A stretch of DNA of 64,000 nucleotides from Paenibacillus_E allorhizoplanae (GTDB lineage Bacteria; Bacillota; Bacilli; Paenibacillales; NBRC-103111). Under the pieces are notes generated by a model that made no database searches, was not told the origin of the DNA, and saw only the letters and a program-made list of their open reading frames with translations. The stretch is from NCBI RefSeq assembly GCF_927798215.1, contig NZ_CAKMMW010000014.1, forward strand, positions 1 through 64,000. The letters are read 5' to 3'. The position numbers were made by a program, and so were the translations under genes. This document shows positions 16,806 through 25,428 of this stretch, piece after piece (within the stretch, counting starts at the first letter, position 1; each line of letters opens with the position of its first letter).

Positions 16806-19800
16806 TTGAATTTGTCGAAAATTCGTGTAACCCAACTACTGATCGGGTTAAGCCTTGGCACCTTAGTCATCGTGCTAACCCTTCTATTTTTGCCAAAAGT
16901 CGAGGAAACTAAGCTTCTGTACGCAACGAGCGGAGATTCTTATGATATTGCCGCTTATAGTAATTTCGAGCAAACCTTGCAAGCAGGTGTTGAAATTGAT
17001 AGAACTAGTTTGCTTGCAATCTCAACCCGTCAGCTTCGCAAGTACGACGCACTGTATTTGGATCCAGGGCTAGCCCAAGATGCTGCATGGTCCAAACAAG
17101 CGGATAAATTAATAGCTTTCGTGAAGCAGGGCGGACATTTATTGTTGGAAAATGAGTTTGCGAATCGGTTTCCGCTAGACTTTCTGGGTGCAGCTGGGAT
17201 CGTTGATTTAAAAAAAGTGCCCATTAGCAACTTAGCCTTAACGCCGCAGACTTCAGATTCGCTAACGCTTGGCTATCCACAGGTACCTGTTAATTTACAA
17301 GGCATTCAGCAATCGTTTCAATTGTTTACTCAAAGCTATCTCAAACATAATGCCACGGATGATATGCCTGGATTTCACCTTGGCTACGGCTTCAATCCAT
17401 CTACGGGGCAATCCGTTGTTAACATGTCGAAAGCATCCGATTCGAAGCAGCCTGTCTCCCTTGTCTTGCACAATCGTGTGGGCAAAGGTGCCGTGCTCAT
17501 CAGCAGTAACTTCCTACCGAACCGTTACTTCCCTACGGGCTTTGATATGAAGAGCGGATTCGATCCGAAGTTAGGCTTTTCCCTGCTCGCAGAGAAATAC
17601 CAAGCAGCAAGCAAGCCAACACCGGGAACGACTTACTTCAATAAAAGAGCGCTGCCGATTGAGCCATATTTTAACTTCGCTTGGACAGCGGCTAATATGC
17701 AGTATCGCAGTGAGTTGCTCTCCTATGTGTCTAAGGAAACGCTCGGGTACAGTATTAAGAAGAGCCTTGGGCCATATGGCCGTCCTGCGATGGCGTTTCA
17801 GAACCATTTCGAGGCGATGCCGTCGATCGGGCAAAAAGACGGCATTGCCTGGGCGGAGAAGCTGAAGGAGTACAACGAGGTTCCCTCGTTTACGCTCGTG
17901 CGCAACGCCTTCTACTGGGGTGAATGGCGCGAGAGCGTGACGGTGCAGCTTAACACAGGAACGAATGCGAAGCCTTCGTTTGTGGGTGAGCTGCCCGGCT
18001 CCGGCTACGCGAGCGGACTGCACGTAATGGCTGCCGGCATCCCCTTGCGGCAAGCCACGTACGGGCCGTATCGCGATCTGCAAAGCGCGATTGAACTGCC
18101 GTACCGCGCGTACCCTGCCGCTGCGGATCTGAACGGCGACGGCCGCACGGACTTGCTGGCCGGCAGCAGTGATGGATTCGTGTATGTCTACACGAATCTG
18201 GGCAAGGATGAGGCGGCTTACGTCAGCGAGCCGCCGCCTAAGGGCTTGGCGCTGCCCGACACGTTCGGCGCGCCTGCGAAGTTGTTGCTGGAGAGCGGCG
18301 CGCCGCTCCAGCTCGGCCCTTACAGTGCCGTTCACGCCGCCGACGTGAACGGGGATGGCCGCACGGACCTCGTCGTCGCAGACGAGTCCGGCGGGGTGTG
18401 GCAGCTGCCGCAGCTCGCTAGCGGCAGGTTCGGCAAGCCCGCGGCCGTGCTCGCGGGCGGAACTGCGCTGCAGCTGCCCGGAGGGCCTGCAGCACCGAGC
18501 GTCGCCGACGTGAACGGCGACGGCAAGCTCGACCTCGTCCTAGGCGCAGCCGATGGACGAGTGTGGCTGTATCAGGGCCGAAGCGCAGCGGCCCTGGATC
18601 TTACAGAAGGCAGCGTAATCATCACGCTGCCGCACCGCTCCACGCACGCCGCGCCAGCGGTGCGTGACATGAATCAAGACGGCCGACCGGATCTCGTGGT
18701 CGGCAGCAGCGATGGGGATCTGCAAGTGTTCCTCCAAAGCGCCGACGGCGCATGGACGTCACAAGGTCCCCTGGCAGGGACAACCTTAAACCAAGTCGGC
18801 AATAACGCGTTGGTTGCTGGACATTATTCCGTGCCTTTATGGCTGGACATCAATCACGATGGCAATGACGATCTCATCGTGGGTGGCATCGAATTCGGCT
18901 CTCCAGTAGCGATCGATGACCCGCACTTTCCTTATAAAACGGAATTAAACGAATTCATTGCGTATGCCAAAGATCAGCATTTACAATTAAATCCGCACAC
19001 ATTTGTACATAATTTTAAGAGTGCTGATGACGAGAGAATTGAGTTCAACCTGCATCAACAGGCTTTCGATAAGCTTGGCATTCCATGGTTACATCCTGGA
19101 ACGAACCAGCACACCTGGCGCATTAATAATGAAGATCACGATCAAACCCTGCTTACCGAGAAAGGAAAAGGCATGTGGTACAACTTCGGATTCTTACCTT
19201 CCGAGTCACCTGTGCTTGCTCGTCCAGAATCGATCTGGTCGCTTCCCTTCCTTTTACAAGATGAGCAAGGAAAGACCGATACGACGATGCTCATTCATGC
19301 ACCTACACCTGTCCTTAGGCCGGCTGGTGACAATGCGAACACAGATGTTTTCGAATCTATGGTAAAGCTGGATATGCCGATTGATTACTTCGAGCATATT
19401 GAATACCATTTCCCTGAACCTCAGAAAATTGCTAATTTAACGGAATTTGCTGATTACTTTGACAAGCTTCGCACGAAGCATGATTATAACTTTATGTCCG
19501 AAACACAGATGGCCAAATCGTTCTTATCCGCTATGCAAAGCGATGTGAAGATCAGCCAATCCTGGGCGTCCTACCTGTGGGATCGATTGAAGGATCGCCT
19601 CAGCGGTGGCAGTCCCCACTTCCACGCTACGCTGTCACCTGAAACATCAGATGTTTCTCTTTTAGCTGAAGAGTACGCGGATACCTTAGGCGTCACCATT
19701 GAAAAAGGGGATAAGCTCGCCCTATATTCCCTGCAAAGCAATTCAAACATCTATACGACGATTGAGAACAAGTTTTATCTCGGATTAGCGAAGAAAACTG

Positions 19801-20069
19801 AGATTCGCGTGGGCCCATCGTCACAACAGTTCCATGTTGTCCGTTCAAATGTTCCTTTTACCCTTACGGAGAAAGGAAATACCTATCAATTGAAGCTTGA
19901 ATCAGCGGGTCTGCAGCAAGTTAAATTGTTTAGTCCAGTTGAGCTCAAAATAGCGTCTTCACCTGATGTTGCCGTCCTGCATGACGCCGCTTCCCAAACT
20001 TACACACTGACCCGATATGGGGATGTGACGACACTTACTTTTACCGGACCTGTCGCCAATGCGCAGTAA
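16806..20069 (+). CDS. Large exported protein with FG-GAP/VCBS repeats
   Basis: The 1087-residue product has an N-terminal membrane anchor (about 8-30), an N-terminal alpha/beta domain like the glutamine-amidotransferase/ThuA fold (KLLYATSGDSYD ... KQGGHLLLENEF), a mid region with NHFEAMPSIG possibly of deacetylase type, five Ca-binding FG-GAP/VCBS repeats (about 435-705: DLNGDGRTDLLAGS, DVNGDGRTDLVVAD, DVNGDGKLDLVLGA, DMNQDGRPDLVVGS, DINHDGNDDLIVGG), and a C-terminal region I do not recognise. TTG at 16806 has GAGGGA upstream; the longer frame has no SD. GC-rich codons are concentrated in the repeats. Acting outside the cell, it may bind or process the polymer handled by the genes downstream. 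That is inference. Confidence 0.75.
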   Translation: MNLSKIRVTQLLIGLSLGTLVIVLTLLFLPKVEETKLLYATSGDSYDIAAYSNFEQTLQAGVEIDRTSLLAISTRQLRKYDALYLDPGLAQDAAWSKQADKLIAFVKQGGHLLLENEFANRFPLDFLGAAGIVDLKKVPISNLALTPQTSDSLTLGYPQVPVNLQGIQQSFQLFTQSYLKHNATDDMPGFHLGYGFNPSTGQSVVNMSKASDSKQPVSLVLHNRVGKGAVLISSNFLPNRYFPTGFDMKSGFDPKLGFSLLAEKYQAASKPTPGTTYFNKRALPIEPYFNFAWTAANMQYRSELLSYVSKETLGYSIKKSLGPYGRPAMAFQNHFEAMPSIGQKDGIAWAEKLKEYNEVPSFTLVRNAFYWGEWRESVTVQLNTGTNAKPSFVGELPGSGYASGLHVMAAGIPLRQATYGPYRDLQSAIELPYRAYPAAADLNGDGRTDLLAGSSDGFVYVYTNLGKDEAAYVSEPPPKGLALPDTFGAPAKLLLESGAPLQLGPYSAVHAADVNGDGRTDLVVADESGGVWQLPQLASGRFGKPAAVLAGGTALQLPGGPAAPSVADVNGDGKLDLVLGAADGRVWLYQGRSAAALDLTEGSVIITLPHRSTHAAPAVRDMNQDGRPDLVVGSSDGDLQVFLQSADGAWTSQGPLAGTTLNQVGNNALVAGHYSVPLWLDINHDGNDDLIVGGIEFGSPVAIDDPHFPYKTELNEFIAYAKDQHLQLNPHTFVHNFKSADDERIEFNLHQQAFDKLGIPWLHPGTNQHTWRINNEDHDQTLLTEKGKGMWYNFGFLPSESPVLARPESIWSLPFLLQDEQGKTDTTMLIHAPTPVLRPAGDNANTDVFESMVKLDMPIDYFEHIEYHFPEPQKIANLTEFADYFDKLRTKHDYNFMSETQMAKSFLSAMQSDVKISQSWASYLWDRLKDRLSGGSPHFHATLSPETSDVSLLAEEYADTLGVTIEKGDKLALYSLQSNSNIYTTIENKFYLGLAKKTEIRVGPSSQQFHVVRSNVPFTLTEKGNTYQLKLESAGLQQVKLFSPVELKIASSPDVAVLHDAASQTYTLTRYGDVTTLTFTGPVANAQ

Positions 20070-20120
20070 CCCTATCCACATTTAATTATCTACTTATTTT
20101 TGAATCAGGAGGCTTTCCCC

Positions 20121-20372
20121 ATGTCTACTTTATTAGAAGAGCTTGAGCAGCATATTCGCGAGCGTTACGAAATTGCCGAGGATGACGACGATTTCGATGT
20201 GGACGTTCATCTGTTCGATTATGGGTTTATCGATTCCGTTGGGGCGACTGCCCTCATCGCTCACATTGAGAAAACGTATAACCTGCAAGTAACGAACCAA
20301 GATTTGATGCTCTACCCGATGAACACGGTGAATGAAATTGCCGAATTTATTTCCAAGAAGACAGCGAGGTAA
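20121..20372 (+). CDS. Acyl/aminoacyl carrier protein (DltC-like)
   Basis: The 83-residue acidic helical protein has the carrier-protein core LFDYGFIDSVGATALIAHIE; the serine in IDSV (about residue 36) is the expected phosphopantetheine site. Length and the D-S-V context resemble DltC rather than fatty-acid ACP (which has DSL). GGAGG lies 9 nt before the ATG. It is 7 nt upstream of the ligase, so the two are translationally coupled, as expected for a carrier and its charging enzyme. It needs a 4'-phosphopantetheinyl transferase encoded elsewhere. Confidence 0.88.
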   Translation: MSTLLEELEQHIRERYEIAEDDDDFDVDVHLFDYGFIDSVGATALIAHIEKTYNLQVTNQDLMLYPMNTVNEIAEFISKKTAR

Positions 20373-20379
20373 GCGACTC

Positions 20380-21579
20380 ATGACGACAGTTAAAATCTCA
20401 TTGGCTGGTCTTGCTGAAAGCCAGCACGGTCAAGTCAAATATGCCTCTGCTTTCGCTGATGAGCATATTCAAGAAATCCTTTTGATCGATGGACACATCA
20501 TCATTACCCACAACTCACCAAACGGCGATGAAGGTATTACTCAGCGGGTCGAGCGTCTCATTGAGCGTTTCTCTCATGGCGATTTCGGGTTTAAAGAGAA
20601 TATCCTGTTCGAAAATAAAGTCGACACGCCTTATGAAGGCGATATTATTGCTGAGCTCGCTGAGCGTAAAGCGATTAAGGTGCTAGAGCCCGGCCTGTTC
20701 ATCTTCCGTGAGCCTTTCTCCAGCTTGATGCGTTTCCTTGACTACTCGTTCGTCAGCAAAATTGCGAGACGTTTCGAAGGTGTCCAAGAGGAACAATATC
20801 CTGCGGTCATCAATAGCCATACGTTGAACAAAACGAACCATTTCACTTCGTTCCCTGAGCACATTCATTTCGTGACGCATCTGCGTGAAGATCTCGATGT
20901 CATTGAGGCATTCTCCCAAACGATTCGCGAAGCTGGTGGTTGGGATCAAGAGAAGCCTTTGGCACTCGACAACAACATGGTGAAGCCTAACTTCATGATG
21001 AACCCTTCGACTTGTTACCACTGCTATGAAGGTCTTGAGAATGAAACCCTGGAAGGCGACGGCATTGTCGTGACCGCGATTGCGAAATGTCACCGTTTCG
21101 AGTCCAAGAACCATTCAGACTTCGGTCGCCTACTCGACTTCTCAATGCGTGAAATTATTTTCGTCGGTAAGCCGGAATTCGTGAAAGAGAACCGTTTGAA
21201 ATCCATCGAGTATTTGAAAGAATTGGCCGTTGAATGGCAAGTAGACAGCTTGCTGGAGATCGCGAACGATCCGTTCTTCACGAACGATTTCCAAGTGAAA
21301 GCGTCTTTCCAACGTAACCAGGAGATGAAGTACGAGCTTCGCCTGAACATTCCGCATGTGAAGAAGTCCATTGCATGTTCTTCCGTTAATTTCCATAGCA
21401 ACACATTCGGGAATGCGTTTAATATTAAAATGGGCAAACGTAACGCCGTTACGGGCTGCGTAGGCTTCGGTATTGAGCGCTGGGCGTTCGCGTTCCTTGC
21501 ACAGTACGGTCTCGATGAGGGGCAATGGCCTGTTACTTTCCGTGAGCAGTACCACGCTTGGCAAGAGAAGGCTTTGTAA
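20380..21579 (+). CDS. Amino acid:[carrier protein] ligase, class II synthetase-like
   Basis: The 399-residue protein has class II aminoacyl-tRNA synthetase motifs in a seryl-tRNA-synthetase-like arrangement: motif 2 around CHRFE (237-241) with RLLDFSMREIIFVG after it, and motif 3 TGCVGFGIERW (358-368). C212 (in NPSTCYHCYEG), E258 and C360 are spaced as expected for the zinc site of the atypical SerRS fold. It lacks a tRNA-binding coiled coil. These are hallmarks of amino acid:carrier protein ligases, which adenylate small amino acids and load them on carrier proteins instead of tRNA. The N-terminal 150 residues are extra and unrecognised. ATG at 20380 has GAGGT upstream. The amino acid used is unknown (Gly, Ala or Ser are candidates). 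Confidence 0.82.
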   Translation: MTTVKISLAGLAESQHGQVKYASAFADEHIQEILLIDGHIIITHNSPNGDEGITQRVERLIERFSHGDFGFKENILFENKVDTPYEGDIIAELAERKAIKVLEPGLFIFREPFSSLMRFLDYSFVSKIARRFEGVQEEQYPAVINSHTLNKTNHFTSFPEHIHFVTHLREDLDVIEAFSQTIREAGGWDQEKPLALDNNMVKPNFMMNPSTCYHCYEGLENETLEGDGIVVTAIAKCHRFESKNHSDFGRLLDFSMREIIFVGKPEFVKENRLKSIEYLKELAVEWQVDSLLEIANDPFFTNDFQVKASFQRNQEMKYELRLNIPHVKKSIACSSVNFHSNTFGNAFNIKMGKRNAVTGCVGFGIERWAFAFLAQYGLDEGQWPVTFREQYHAWQEKAL

Positions 21580-21592
21580 GTCTTATTTCAAT

Positions 21593-21641
21593 TACCCCAG
21601 GGTGCTCGTGTTATACGAACGAGTCCTTGGGTTTTCATTTT
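21593..21641 (+). terminator. Intrinsic terminator inside the envelope cassette
   Basis: A long imperfect hairpin (ACCCCAGG..GCTCGT pairing with ACGAACGAG..CCTTGGGT) is followed by TTTTCATTTT. It lies between the ligase and the DltD-like gene. No good promoter is seen between it and the next gene, so downstream expression may depend on read-through. Confidence 0.75.
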
Positions 21642-21661
21642 AACCACTACGAAGATAATGA

Positions 21662-22588
21662 GTGATTCTATTGAAAGCAACCGCTGCTTTTCTCAAAAAA
21701 AATAGCTTTGCACTCGGCCTATTGCTCGCCATCGTCGTCTCCGACCTGCTTATCTCTTGGTGGAACCCGATGGCGTCTTCACGCCGTTTTTACAAAAACG
21801 ACTTCACCAAAACGCTCTACCACCATAGCTGGTCCCATACGGGTCCGGTTTTCTTCGGTAATTCGGCCGTTACGGGTGCTTATATCGAAGAGAAGTCGGA
21901 TAGCCATTTGGTCGAGATGGGGCTTTCCTACGGGAAGTTGACTGATCTGAAGGGCATACTGAAGAACAACCTCTATCAGGTGAAGGATGAGCTTGTCATC
22001 GGGATCGACGTGCATACGATGCTCGACCCTCTCGAAACAGATCCGACCTATCAGTGGTTCAAGCCTTGGTATCAGCCATATGTGTATACGTACCGCGATT
22101 ACTTCCGCGATTCGGGTATCGAGTTTGCTCGCAATTTAAGTAAAGGCAGCCTTGCCTTCGAGCCTCGCTGGATTGATAAGGAGCTGTACCCAGGCCGCAA
22201 GGACGACGCTGCTCTGAAGACCAAGTGGGACGACTACGACAAGCGGTTCGGCGCCATGACCTTGAAGGATTTCCAAGACAATCTGGATGCCCTACAGTGG
22301 GTGCTCCAGTATGCGGACGAGCATAATCTCGCGCTGCGTGTGATTTGGATGCCGTGGAACAAAGGCTACTCCGATCCTCCCTATATCGCTTCACTGAAGG
22401 ATGCCGTTAACACCCAGCTAAAGGCTGCGAACGTTCCCACGCTCGATTTGATGCACACGTACGATCCGCGTTATTTCCATGACCTTGTTCACTTGAACCG
22501 GGAAGAAGGCGCGCCGCTATTTACGAAGGAGGTTGACACATGGTTAAATTCCTTAGGAAAACCGTCGAAATCCTCATCTACCTCGTGA
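21662..22588 (+). CDS. Membrane-anchored SGNH-type protein, DltD-like
   Basis: The 308-residue protein has one N-terminal membrane helix (about 15-33) and an extracytoplasmic domain. VFFGNSAVTG places a candidate nucleophile at S68, and DLVHLN supplies D274 and H277, the Ser/Asp-x-x-His arrangement of SGNH hydrolases, DltD and alginate acetylation proteins. In Dlt systems DltD acts on the outer face to pass the acyl group to the acceptor polymer. The start is uncertain: GTG 21662 or TTG 21671, both with weak SDs. Its last 16 codons overlap the next small gene. A role in final acyl transfer is inferred. Confidence 0.75.
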   Translation: MILLKATAAFLKKNSFALGLLLAIVVSDLLISWWNPMASSRRFYKNDFTKTLYHHSWSHTGPVFFGNSAVTGAYIEEKSDSHLVEMGLSYGKLTDLKGILKNNLYQVKDELVIGIDVHTMLDPLETDPTYQWFKPWYQPYVYTYRDYFRDSGIEFARNLSKGSLAFEPRWIDKELYPGRKDDAALKTKWDDYDKRFGAMTLKDFQDNLDALQWVLQYADEHNLALRVIWMPWNKGYSDPPYIASLKDAVNTQLKAANVPTLDLMHTYDPRYFHDLVHLNREEGAPLFTKEVDTWLNSLGKPSKSSSTS

Positions 22589-22650
22589 TGCTTTACTTGG
22601 TTTTCATTTATTTTACCGGCAAGGGATTGTTCATCTACGAGAAGTTCTAA
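22540..22650 (+). CDS. DltX-like single-pass microprotein (36 aa)
   Basis: Starts ATG at 22540 with a very good SD (GAAGGAGG, 7 nt away) and encodes one membrane helix (about residues 8-26) ending in the C-terminal motif GLFIYEKF. DltX proteins of Gram-positive dlt operons are also about 40-50 residues, with one helix and a conserved C-terminal FIYxxF-like end whose tyrosine is implicated in acyl transfer; Y33 is the equivalent here. It overlaps the end of the DltD-like gene and precedes the MBOAT gene by 28 nt. Size, topology, motif and position all agree. Confidence 0.8.
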   Translation: MVKFLRKTVEILIYLVMLYLVFIYFTGKGLFIYEKF

Positions 22651-22678
22651 GATCTAGCAAGCGAGGAGTTCTTTAGCT

Positions 22679-23833
22679 ATGTTTTATATGCACATGAACG
22701 CGATGGTCGCGATGAGTGGCATGATTGCCGTTCTGATGCTCACCCGCAAGTGGGCGGATAATAAGCGCATTTTGATGATCATATTCAGTCTGTGCTTTCT
22801 CCTGTTGTTTAGTAAGAAGCTGGTCGTTTTCTATGCTGCTTTTACGATTATTAATTATTTTGGGTTTGTGTATCTGTGCCGGACGACGATATGGCGGAAA
22901 GCGACCTTTATTTTCGGAATCGCCGCGAATATTGTCGGTGTCTTTCTCGGTGTTCGTTTTTTCGTTATGGGTGTTTTCAGCTCTCCATTGTTCGACGCCA
23001 TCATTTATTTAGGACTCATTTACAACGTTCTCAAAGTAATTGATTCGTACTATTTCGCTTATTTCTTTGGAAAAGACGGCGAGGTCCCAGCCATTGATTA
23101 TGCCAACTATCTGATATTCATTCCGACTTTCACTTCCGGACCGATTCTGAAATTCCGCGATTTTATGGCTGACAGCAAGAAGCCCTACACGGTAGATGCC
23201 AAGCTGTTTGAAGACAGTATAAAGCGTATTATTTTAGGCTTATTTAAAAAGATCGTCGTCGTCACCTGGATGACTGGGGTGTTCGACCACGTATTGAAGC
23301 AGGAGCTTCACACGCATCAATCGTTATTTCTGTTGGTCTGGTTCTATGCGCTCATCTACTTCGACTTCTCGGGCTATTCCGATATGGCGATTGGCTTTGG
23401 CCGATTAATGGGCTACACGATGCCTGAGAACTTCAAGAAGCCTCTCTTCTCACCTTCCATGACGCAGTTTTGGCGGAACTGGCATGCGACGCTGGGCGAT
23501 TTTTTCCGGGATCACATCTTCATGTTCTTCTCGCGTAAAACTCCCTCCACGGCGCTCACAGCCAGTCTATCCATCCTGATCATGGTGCTGATGGGCTTAT
23601 GGCATGGCTTTACGTGGTTGTACTTCTTTTACGGGCTGTACCATGGCATCATTATCGCGATTGAGAATATCTTCAAACTCACGACCGTGAATAAGAAAAA
23701 GGTGTCTAAAGCATACTTCTACTTCCGCTGTTTGGTGACGCAGACGCTCGTGACGTTCTCCGTTATCATCTATAGTTCGAATTACGATACCGTGCTTCGG
23801 ATCTATAAAGGCTTGCTTCATTTTACTGGATGA
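22679..23833 (+). CDS. MBOAT O-acyltransferase, DltB-like
   Basis: The 384-residue polytopic membrane protein shows the MBOAT signature: YLIFIPTFTSGPI, YFDFSGYSDMAIG, FWRNWHATLGDFFRDHI with H269, and MGLWHGFTW with the catalytic H309. DltB and AlgI have the same motifs in the same order. MBOATs move an acyl group from a cytosolic thioester donor through a membrane tunnel. Here the donor is inferred to be the aminoacylated carrier protein two to three genes upstream. GAGGAG precedes the ATG by 10 nt. The protein is slightly shorter than typical DltB (about 400). Confidence 0.88.
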   Translation: MFYMHMNAMVAMSGMIAVLMLTRKWADNKRILMIIFSLCFLLLFSKKLVVFYAAFTIINYFGFVYLCRTTIWRKATFIFGIAANIVGVFLGVRFFVMGVFSSPLFDAIIYLGLIYNVLKVIDSYYFAYFFGKDGEVPAIDYANYLIFIPTFTSGPILKFRDFMADSKKPYTVDAKLFEDSIKRIILGLFKKIVVVTWMTGVFDHVLKQELHTHQSLFLLVWFYALIYFDFSGYSDMAIGFGRLMGYTMPENFKKPLFSPSMTQFWRNWHATLGDFFRDHIFMFFSRKTPSTALTASLSILIMVLMGLWHGFTWLYFFYGLYHGIIIAIENIFKLTTVNKKKVSKAYFYFRCLVTQTLVTFSVIIYSSNYDTVLRIYKGLLHFTG

Positions 23834-23845
23834 TAGTGGTATAAT
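23817..23845 (+). promoter_or_regulatory. Extended -10 promoter of the sugar isomerase gene
   Basis: TGGTATAAT (an extended -10, TATAAT at 23840-23845) with a weak -35 TTCATT 17 bp upstream. It overlaps the last codons of the MBOAT gene, suggesting the isomerase gene is expressed separately. Confidence 0.65.
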
Positions 23846-23884
23846 TTGATCTGATTGTTTTATCAATTATGGAGGTGTAATCGA

Positions 23885-24853
23885 ATGAAGTTAGGCGTTT
23901 TTATGGTTCTTTTCGGTGGAAAACCTTTCGAGGAAGCTTTGGATTATATTGCTGCGAAAGGCTTGGACGCTGTTGAGATTGGTACGGGTGGCTACCCAGG
24001 TACTGCACACTGCAACCCAGCTGAACTACTTGCTGATGCAGGTAAACTGAAAGCTTTTAAACACGCGGTAGAGTCCCGCGGCTTGACGATTAGCGCACTT
24101 AGCGCTCACGGTAACCCTCTTCACCCGCAAAAACACATCGCGAAAGAGTTCCACGATGCTATTATACAAACGATTGAATTGGCTGAACGCCTTGAAGTAC
24201 CTGTTGTTAACACGTTCTCTGGTTGCCCTGGTGACCATGAGGATGCCAAATATCCGAACTGGCCGGTAGCGCCATGGCCGAACGATTTCCAAGAGATCTT
24301 GGACTGGCAGTGGACGAACAAAGTCATTCCTTACTGGACAGAAACAGGTAAATTCGCAGCAGATCGTAATATCAAAATCGGATTAGAGCTGCACGGCGGA
24401 TTCTCCGTACATACGCCAGCTACCCTTCTTCGTCTTCGTGAAGCTGCAGGTGAGGCAATCGGTGCTAACTTGGATCCAAGTCACATGTGGTGGCAAGGCA
24501 TTGATCCTGTACAAGCGGTTCAAATTCTTGGACGCGCGAACGCGATTCACCATTTCCATGCGAAAGATACGTCACATGATTACAACAACACGAACCGTTT
24601 CGGTGTCACGGACATGCAGTCCTACACGAACATGCTGGATCGTGCTTGGCAGTTCCGTTCCGTTGGTTTCGGTCATGACATGAAAGTATGGGCAGATATT
24701 ATCAGTGCATTGCGTCTGGTTGGCTATGACTATGTCGTCAGTATCGAGCACGAAGACGGCTTAATGTCCGTTGACGAGGGCTTCTCCAAGGCCGTATCGA
24801 ACCTACAACAAGTACTCATCAAGGAACCACTTGGTGAAATGTGGTGGGTGTAA
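23885..24853 (+). CDS. Sugar phosphate isomerase/epimerase (TIM barrel)
   Basis: The 322-residue protein belongs to the xylose isomerase-like/AP-endonuclease-2 superfamily: MKLGVFMVLFG start, GLDAVEIGTGG, the zinc/metal site set of ELHGG (about 166), NLDPSHMWW (about 192-200), HFHAKD and IEHED. Relatives include IolE/IolH and various sugar isomerases; the substrate cannot be assigned. GGAGGTG stands 8 nt before the ATG. It has its own promoter and terminator, so it is probably not part of the acylation cassette despite lying on the same strand. Confidence 0.85.
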   Translation: MKLGVFMVLFGGKPFEEALDYIAAKGLDAVEIGTGGYPGTAHCNPAELLADAGKLKAFKHAVESRGLTISALSAHGNPLHPQKHIAKEFHDAIIQTIELAERLEVPVVNTFSGCPGDHEDAKYPNWPVAPWPNDFQEILDWQWTNKVIPYWTETGKFAADRNIKIGLELHGGFSVHTPATLLRLREAAGEAIGANLDPSHMWWQGIDPVQAVQILGRANAIHHFHAKDTSHDYNNTNRFGVTDMQSYTNMLDRAWQFRSVGFGHDMKVWADIISALRLVGYDYVVSIEHEDGLMSVDEGFSKAVSNLQQVLIKEPLGEMWWV

Positions 24854-24869
24854 TCGAATAGATCGCACA

Positions 24870-24918
24870 CAAAAAGCCCACAGGCTAGATCTTCCGATCT
24901 AGAGTCCTGCGGGCTTTT
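24870..24918. terminator. Bidirectional terminator
   Basis: Long stem AAAAGCCC..CAGG..CTAGATC pairing with GATCTAG..CCTG..GGGCTTTT. It has A and T runs on both sides and separates two convergent genes, serving the isomerase (+) and the small membrane protein (-). Confidence 0.88.
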
Positions 24919-24933
24919 GTTTACTTGTATGTA

Positions 24934-25137
24934 CTACCAGCCTTTGATCATGATGACATCCATGAAAAGAAATACGAGTAGAGATACAGTTCCAAATCCA
25001 AGTGCAAACAGATTTCTTCTTGGGTTGATCAATTGACGGATAACGGCAATTGCAATCACCACTGTGAAGATCAAAACATAGATATCAAAGCTTGTATACG
25101 TGCTAGTTGATGCTTCAGCTGCTTCTGCTAATAACAT
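24934..25137 (-). CDS. Small membrane protein, DUF2759-like
   Basis: 67 residues with two predicted membrane helices (about 19-34 and 45-65) separated by a positively charged loop INPRRN, ending IMIKGW. The helix-loop-helix layout and the FALGFGTVSLLVF segment resemble DUF2759 small proteins of Bacillales, but the match is from memory only. AAGGAGG stands 7 nt before the ATG. Function unknown. Confidence 0.7.
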   Translation of the reverse strand: MLLAEAAEASTSTYTSFDIYVLIFTVVIAIAVIRQLINPRRNLFALGFGTVSLLVFLFMDVIMIKGW

Positions 25138-25371
25138 GGTGAAACCTCCTTATAGTAACTCGGTGCAAGGCACACGTCCTGCTATTTTAATACTATGTTA
25201 GCTCGATTGGACACGAGATGCAAGTAGTTGCATCGATGTGTAACAAGTTTGTCACCTTTTGTTTGGGATTAGGCCTATTTGGCTAGCCATGCAGGCAGAT
25301 TTCTTTAATATCCCTTGTACGTATAAAATGTCCATCTGTGCAACTATTTATTACTCTCCGTATGGACAACA

Positions 25372-25405
25372 AAAAGCCCATACGGGGAAACCGTGCGGGC
25401 TTTGT
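25372..25405 (-). terminator. Rho-independent terminator of the 49-aa gene
   Basis: AAAGCCC..ACGG pairs with CCGT..GGGCTTT around GGAA. On the minus strand it ends in TTTTT. It is placed 24 bp after the stop of the small gene at 25429. Confidence 0.8.
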
Positions 25406-25428
25406 TCGATTAGAACTTAAGAGTATGC

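Noticed and set aside
17571..18335. 254-codon minus-strand frame inside the FG-GAP gene
   Set aside because: It mirrors the GC-rich repeat region, has no SD and no recognisable domain.
20380..21579. Ligase as the housekeeping seryl-tRNA synthetase
   Set aside because: It lacks the N-terminal tRNA-binding coiled coil and is coupled to a carrier protein gene.
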